Shown: positions 5,999-8,147 of the stretch, piece after piece
Position numbering within the stretch: the stretch's first letter is position 1
How the letters are laid out: each line of letters starts with the position of its first letter
Notes under the pieces: generated by a model
Told to the model about the DNA's origin: nothing
Databases searched by the model: none
What the model saw: only the letters and a program-made list of their open reading frames with translations
Assembly (NCBI GenBank): GCA_002426015.1
Contig: DINS01000002.1
Coordinates: 10,006 to 18,152 of the forward strand
Direction: 5' to 3'
DNA from: Flavobacteriaceae bacterium UBA5534
GTDB taxonomy: Bacteria; Bacteroidota; Bacteroidia; Flavobacteriales; Flavobacteriaceae
DNA: 8,147 bases
Position numbers and translations under genes: made by a program

Positions 5999-6580
5999 CT
6001 ATATAATTTCATCATAGAAATTACGTTTCCAGTTTTCTGAGTTTTTATAGTCCGTCATACTCATTCCCACTACATCTTTAAACTGTCTGGACAAGTGGTT
6101 GACACTACTATAATCCAACAAGTGACCTATGTCAGAAAAAGAGTGTTGTTTAAGTTGAATGAGTTCTTTTGCTTTTTCAATTTTCAGTTTGATAAAGTAT
6201 TTTTCAATAGTGGTCTTTTCATTTGCAGAAAACAATTTGCTCAATGTTTTGTAGTCCCGATGAAGTGTTGATGCTAAAAGTTCAGAGGTCTTTACCTTTA
6301 TATGTAGCGGCAACTCTTGCAATGCTTTAATCAAGATTATTTTGATTCGTTCTACAAGCATCTCTTCTTCAGTCTGTACGATTTCAAAATCGTTGGCGCG
6401 CAGTACATTAGTTACATCATCAATAATTTCATTATCGGTTTTGTTGGGCACTTCTACCAAAAGTCTTCCTAATTCTAAAGAGAGTATAGTTATTCCCAGT
6501 CCTTGTAGTTCTTGCCTAATGACTTTTATGCAGCGATTGCATACCATATTTTTAATCCAAAATTCCTTTGGAGTGCTCAT
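5999..6580 (-). CDS. AraC-family regulator with N-terminal HMA-like metal-binding domain
   Basis: The chosen start, ATG 6578-6580, gives 193 residues; a longer open frame to 6688 adds 36 residues with no family resemblance and is rejected. Residues 6-70 resemble an HMA-type ferredoxin-like fold with a CxxC pair in KNMVCNRCIKVI (Cys14, Cys17), a plausible Cu(I) or soft-metal sensor site. Residues 99-179 form an AraC/XylS DNA-binding domain with two helix-turn-helix units; LSRQFKDVVGMSMTDYK (163-179) is the diagnostic second recognition region. This architecture is recurrent in Bacteroidota beside copper and metal-resistance genes, but its metal specificity is not established here. It lies between the HYC_CC_PP-type gene and the cytochrome-porin genes, so local control of either side is likely. 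It ends with TAG, 72 bases before the cytochrome ATG. Confidence 0.88.
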   Translation of the reverse strand: MSTPKEFWIKNMVCNRCIKVIRQELQGLGITILSLELGRLLVEVPNKTDNEIIDDVTNVLRANDFEIVQTEEEMLVERIKIILIKALQELPLHIKVKTSELLASTLHRDYKTLSKLFSANEKTTIEKYFIKLKIEKAKELIQLKQHSFSDIGHLLDYSSVNHLSRQFKDVVGMSMTDYKNSENWKRNFYDEII

Positions 6581-6692
6581 GATATTTAATGTATTGCTAT
6601 TATGTATTAAATCAAATAGTTTAAAAGGTTTTGCCTTTACATGATTACTGATGTAATAAATAGTGATGTTGACAAATAAGTACAACAAATGT

Positions 6693-6716
6693 TGGCCAGA
6701 AGTGAAATAGTGGCCA
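6693..6716. promoter_or_regulatory. Paired TGGCCA sites upstream of the regulator gene
   Basis: Two copies of the palindrome TGGCCA stand at 6693-6698 and 6711-6716, 18 bases apart from start to start (just under two helical turns), in the intergenic region upstream of the regulator. They could also form a 6-bp hairpin with a 12-base loop. GC-rich hexamers are conspicuous in such AT-rich DNA, and the position suits an autoregulatory operator. No direct evidence of binding is available. Confidence 0.35.
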
Positions 6717-6724
6717 TTATAAAT

Positions 6725-6744
6725 GCAGATTAAATTTAATCTGC
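6725..6744 (-). terminator. 20-bp perfect palindrome after the HYC_CC_PP-type gene
   Basis: GCAGATTAAATTTAATCTGC is a perfect palindrome beginning 11 bases past the stop of the HYC_CC_PP-type gene, where a terminator would be expected; ATTTAT follows on the minus strand but is not a strong T-run. Its core repeats at 5947-5958, so an operator role is an alternative. Confidence 0.45.
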
Positions 6745-6755
6745 GATGTAGAAAA

Positions 6756-7178
6756 TCAAATTAAATAAGTCTCGTGGAGAATTTGTATATCCTTGAATAA
6801 CAAGGGCGACCTGTAATGTTTAAAAGGAACAACATTTTCATCAAGTCCTTCAAATAGATTTATATAAGTGTGAAAATAAGTGTTTAAGAAAACTATATCG
6901 TCAACCTGAAGGTCATTGTTAGCTTTTTTGATAATATCATCACCTATTTTTACTATCGATTGACTGCTACAACAATCTTTTTCTTGAAATGTTGTACATT
7001 TTTTGGTAGGATTCTCTTTCTTTTGGACTTTGTCTTTGCATGATTCCGCTTTACTAAGAAGGGCGATATCAACCAATTTTCCACAACAAAAGTGCATATT
7101 CACTGTAAATGAAGATGCAGAAAACAGTATGCAAACTGCTAAAAAAAAGGACATTATTTTAGTAAAAAAAGGTTTCAC
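6756..7178 (-). CDS. HYC_CC_PP-type small Cys-rich exported protein
   Basis: The 140-residue product begins with a GTG at 7176-7178 (MKPFFTKIM); an in-frame stop closes the frame 9 bases farther upstream. A start at ATG 7152-7154 (Met9) would remove all basic residues before the hydrophobic core, so GTG is preferred. Residues 9-25 are a signal or anchor helix. The features of the Bacteroidota HYC_CC_PP family are present in order: HFC at 29-31 (followed by a further Cys), CKDK at 47-50, KDCC at 67-70, and a C-terminal YRSPLLFKDIQIL, where the usual PP is SP. In this family the gene often neighbours a TonB-dependent receptor and metal-transport genes, as it does here. The conserved Cys and His suggest periplasmic metal binding, but the function is unknown. 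Confidence 0.78.
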   Translation of the reverse strand: MKPFFTKIMSFFLAVCILFSASSFTVNMHFCCGKLVDIALLSKAESCKDKVQKKENPTKKCTTFQEKDCCSSQSIVKIGDDIIKKANNDLQVDDIVFLNTYFHTYINLFEGLDENVVPFKHYRSPLLFKDIQILHETYLI

Positions 7179-7303
7179 GTTATAAAGTTAAGGATTTTTA
7201 TCTTTTTTTTGTAACCAAACAAAGATTATTTAGTATTCTATATATTAGCATTTTAGAGATTAATTTTTTTAATAATTCAAATGTAATTTTAAAAATACGA
7301 CAA

Positions 7304-7325
7304 AAATATGACGAAAGTCATATTT
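7304..7325 (-). terminator. Intrinsic terminator after the TonB-dependent receptor gene
   Basis: Read on the minus strand, a 9-bp perfect stem AAATATGAC / GTCATATTT with a TTTC loop starts 20 bases after the receptor's TAG stop and its distal arm runs directly into further T residues (five T in a row at the 3' side). Spacing, stem and T-run together fit a factor-independent terminator. It separates the receptor from the downstream HYC_CC_PP-type gene, which implies a promoter between 7179 and 7303. Confidence 0.65.
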
Positions 7326-7344
7326 ATTAATGTTCGATTCCTTT

Positions 7345-8147
7345 CTAAAAACTATAAGCCAAAGAAAAGTTAATCCCAAAAGGATGACCAGGCCTTAAGC
7401 CAGCAGGAACACGAGATACAGCATACGTAGTATTTAACAGGTTTATAATATTTGAAGATAGCGTGATTTGTTTATTTAAAAAATAATGAGCAGACAAATC
7501 TATTATAAAATTTGAATCTACTTTAAAGTTTTCTGGGATTGGTCCTGAACCGGCCTTGGCTCTAATAGCGCTTGTGTATCGTGAATTTAGGTTTACTTCA
7601 AACTTATTGTCCTGTAACCCAATAGATGTATTTAATTGATTTTTTGCAATGTAGGGTATCTCGTTGCCTGCGGTGACTATACCGTAAATATCCTCATTAC
7701 TGTCAAAACTGGTTAAAAATTCAGTATCAGTAAGTGTGTATGAGATTGATAGGGGAAACTTAAATCTACTACTTTGGTTATGCAACAGGTTGTAATTTAG
7801 TAAAAACTCGATGCCACTTACACGAACTTGACCTGCATTAAATTGGTCCAGGCTTCCAGTACCACCAGTAGCTGCCAAATCACTTCCAAGCAGATTTTGG
7901 TAGTCATTGTAAAAGCCTACGATTTCACCATTGAAACCTTTATAGCTAAATCGGGAGCCCAATTAATAATTAAAACTTTTTTCAGGATTTTGCCCTGGGG
8001 TATTACTTGGCGGTGAAAATCCTTTGTGTAAACCACCAAATATTGAGAGATCATTATTGAACCTATAATTAGCCCCAATTCCAGGAATCCAGACATCTAC
8101 TTCGTTTTCTCTAATCGATAGGTCTTGACCAGTTCGTGAAGGGTCGT
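7345..8147 (-). pseudogene. TonB-dependent outer-membrane receptor, C-terminal part, with in-frame stop
   Basis: From the window edge the frame reads 60 codons (beginning DPSRTGQDLS), then a TAA at 7963-7965, then 205 more codons in the same phase to a TAG at 7345-7347. Both sides are typical C-terminal barrel of a FecA-like TonB-dependent receptor: FGGLHKGFSPP, PEKSFNY[stop]LGSRFSYKGF, AGQVRVSGIEFLLNYNL, and a terminal region LLNTTYAVSRVPAGLRPG ending in Phe. At the stop the family normally has Glu (NYELGxR), so a GAA-to-TAA change is the simplest explanation. A product ending at the stop would lack about 205 residues of barrel including the C-terminal Phe and should not assemble. A TTG directly after the stop opens a frame but would have no signal or plug domain. 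The ligand is not deducible; N-terminal parts lie beyond the window. Confidence 0.85.

Noticed and set aside
6581..6688. 36-residue N-terminal extension of the HMA-AraC regulator
   Set aside because: The extra residues have no HMA or AraC resemblance, while ATG 6578-6580 starts just before the HMA-like domain.
7212..7232. Bacteroidota-type promoter (TAnnTTTG) upstream of the HYC_CC_PP-type gene
   Set aside because: The minus strand has TAATCTTTG, with one base too many between TA and TTTG, and no convincing -33 TTG element; too weak to annotate.
5912..7965. Alternative genetic code with TAA read as an amino acid
   Set aside because: Eleven of the thirteen genes with visible ends terminate at TAA at the expected family length, so TAA is a normal stop in this genome.
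1..8147. Mobile elements, CRISPR arrays, tRNA or rRNA genes
   Set aside because: No transposase or integrase domains, terminal inverted repeats with duplications, regularly spaced repeats or cloverleaf-like segments were found on either strand.

Overview
The window is AT-rich and looks like a chromosomal or accessory segment of a Flavobacteriia-type Bacteroidota. The evidence is the set of families found mostly in that phylum (an AraC regulator with an N-terminal metal-binding-like domain, an HYC_CC_PP-type protein, a beta-flower/DUF3347 protein, a DUF5676 protein), A-rich leaders instead of clear Shine-Dalgarno sites, and mostly TAA stops. All fourteen genes lie on the minus strand, so transcription runs from high to low coordinates. 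No RNA gene, insertion sequence, CRISPR array or integrase was seen.

In transcription order: (1) the C-terminal part of a TonB-dependent outer-membrane receptor, interrupted by an in-frame TAA at 7963-7965 and followed by a hairpin with a T-run (7304-7325); (2) a small Cys-rich HYC_CC_PP-type exported protein; (3) a regulator joining a CxxC HMA-like domain to an AraC DNA-binding domain; (4) a monoheme c-type cytochrome whose signal peptide carries an in-frame TAA at 5912-5914; (5) an outer-membrane porin-like barrel whose start overlaps the cytochrome stop; (6) a lipoprotein monoheme cytochrome; (7) a Met-rich lipoprotein; (8) a His-rich two-helix membrane protein; (9) a free-standing HMA metallochaperone-like protein; (10) a small SHOCT membrane protein; (11) a secreted beta-flower-like plus DUF3347 protein; (12) a DUF5676 membrane protein; (13) a membrane-anchored AlbA_2 (Schlafen-like) protein; (14) a lycopene-cyclase-domain membrane protein that runs off the left edge.

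Genes 2-11 are best read as a copper or related soft-metal handling island: a putative metal-sensing regulator, Met-, His- and Cys-rich binding proteins in the envelope, and a porin flanked by two periplasmic cytochromes. No metal-pumping ATPase or RND pump is in the window, so these look like accessory parts of a system that may continue outside it. The metal identity is inferred from families and composition and is not shown directly.

The most striking direct observation is that two otherwise intact genes 2 kb apart each carry a single in-frame TAA with uninterrupted homologous reading on both sides. This suggests recent inactivation, sequence error or, less likely, readthrough. TAA is clearly a normal stop here, ending 11 of the 13 genes whose 3' ends are visible.
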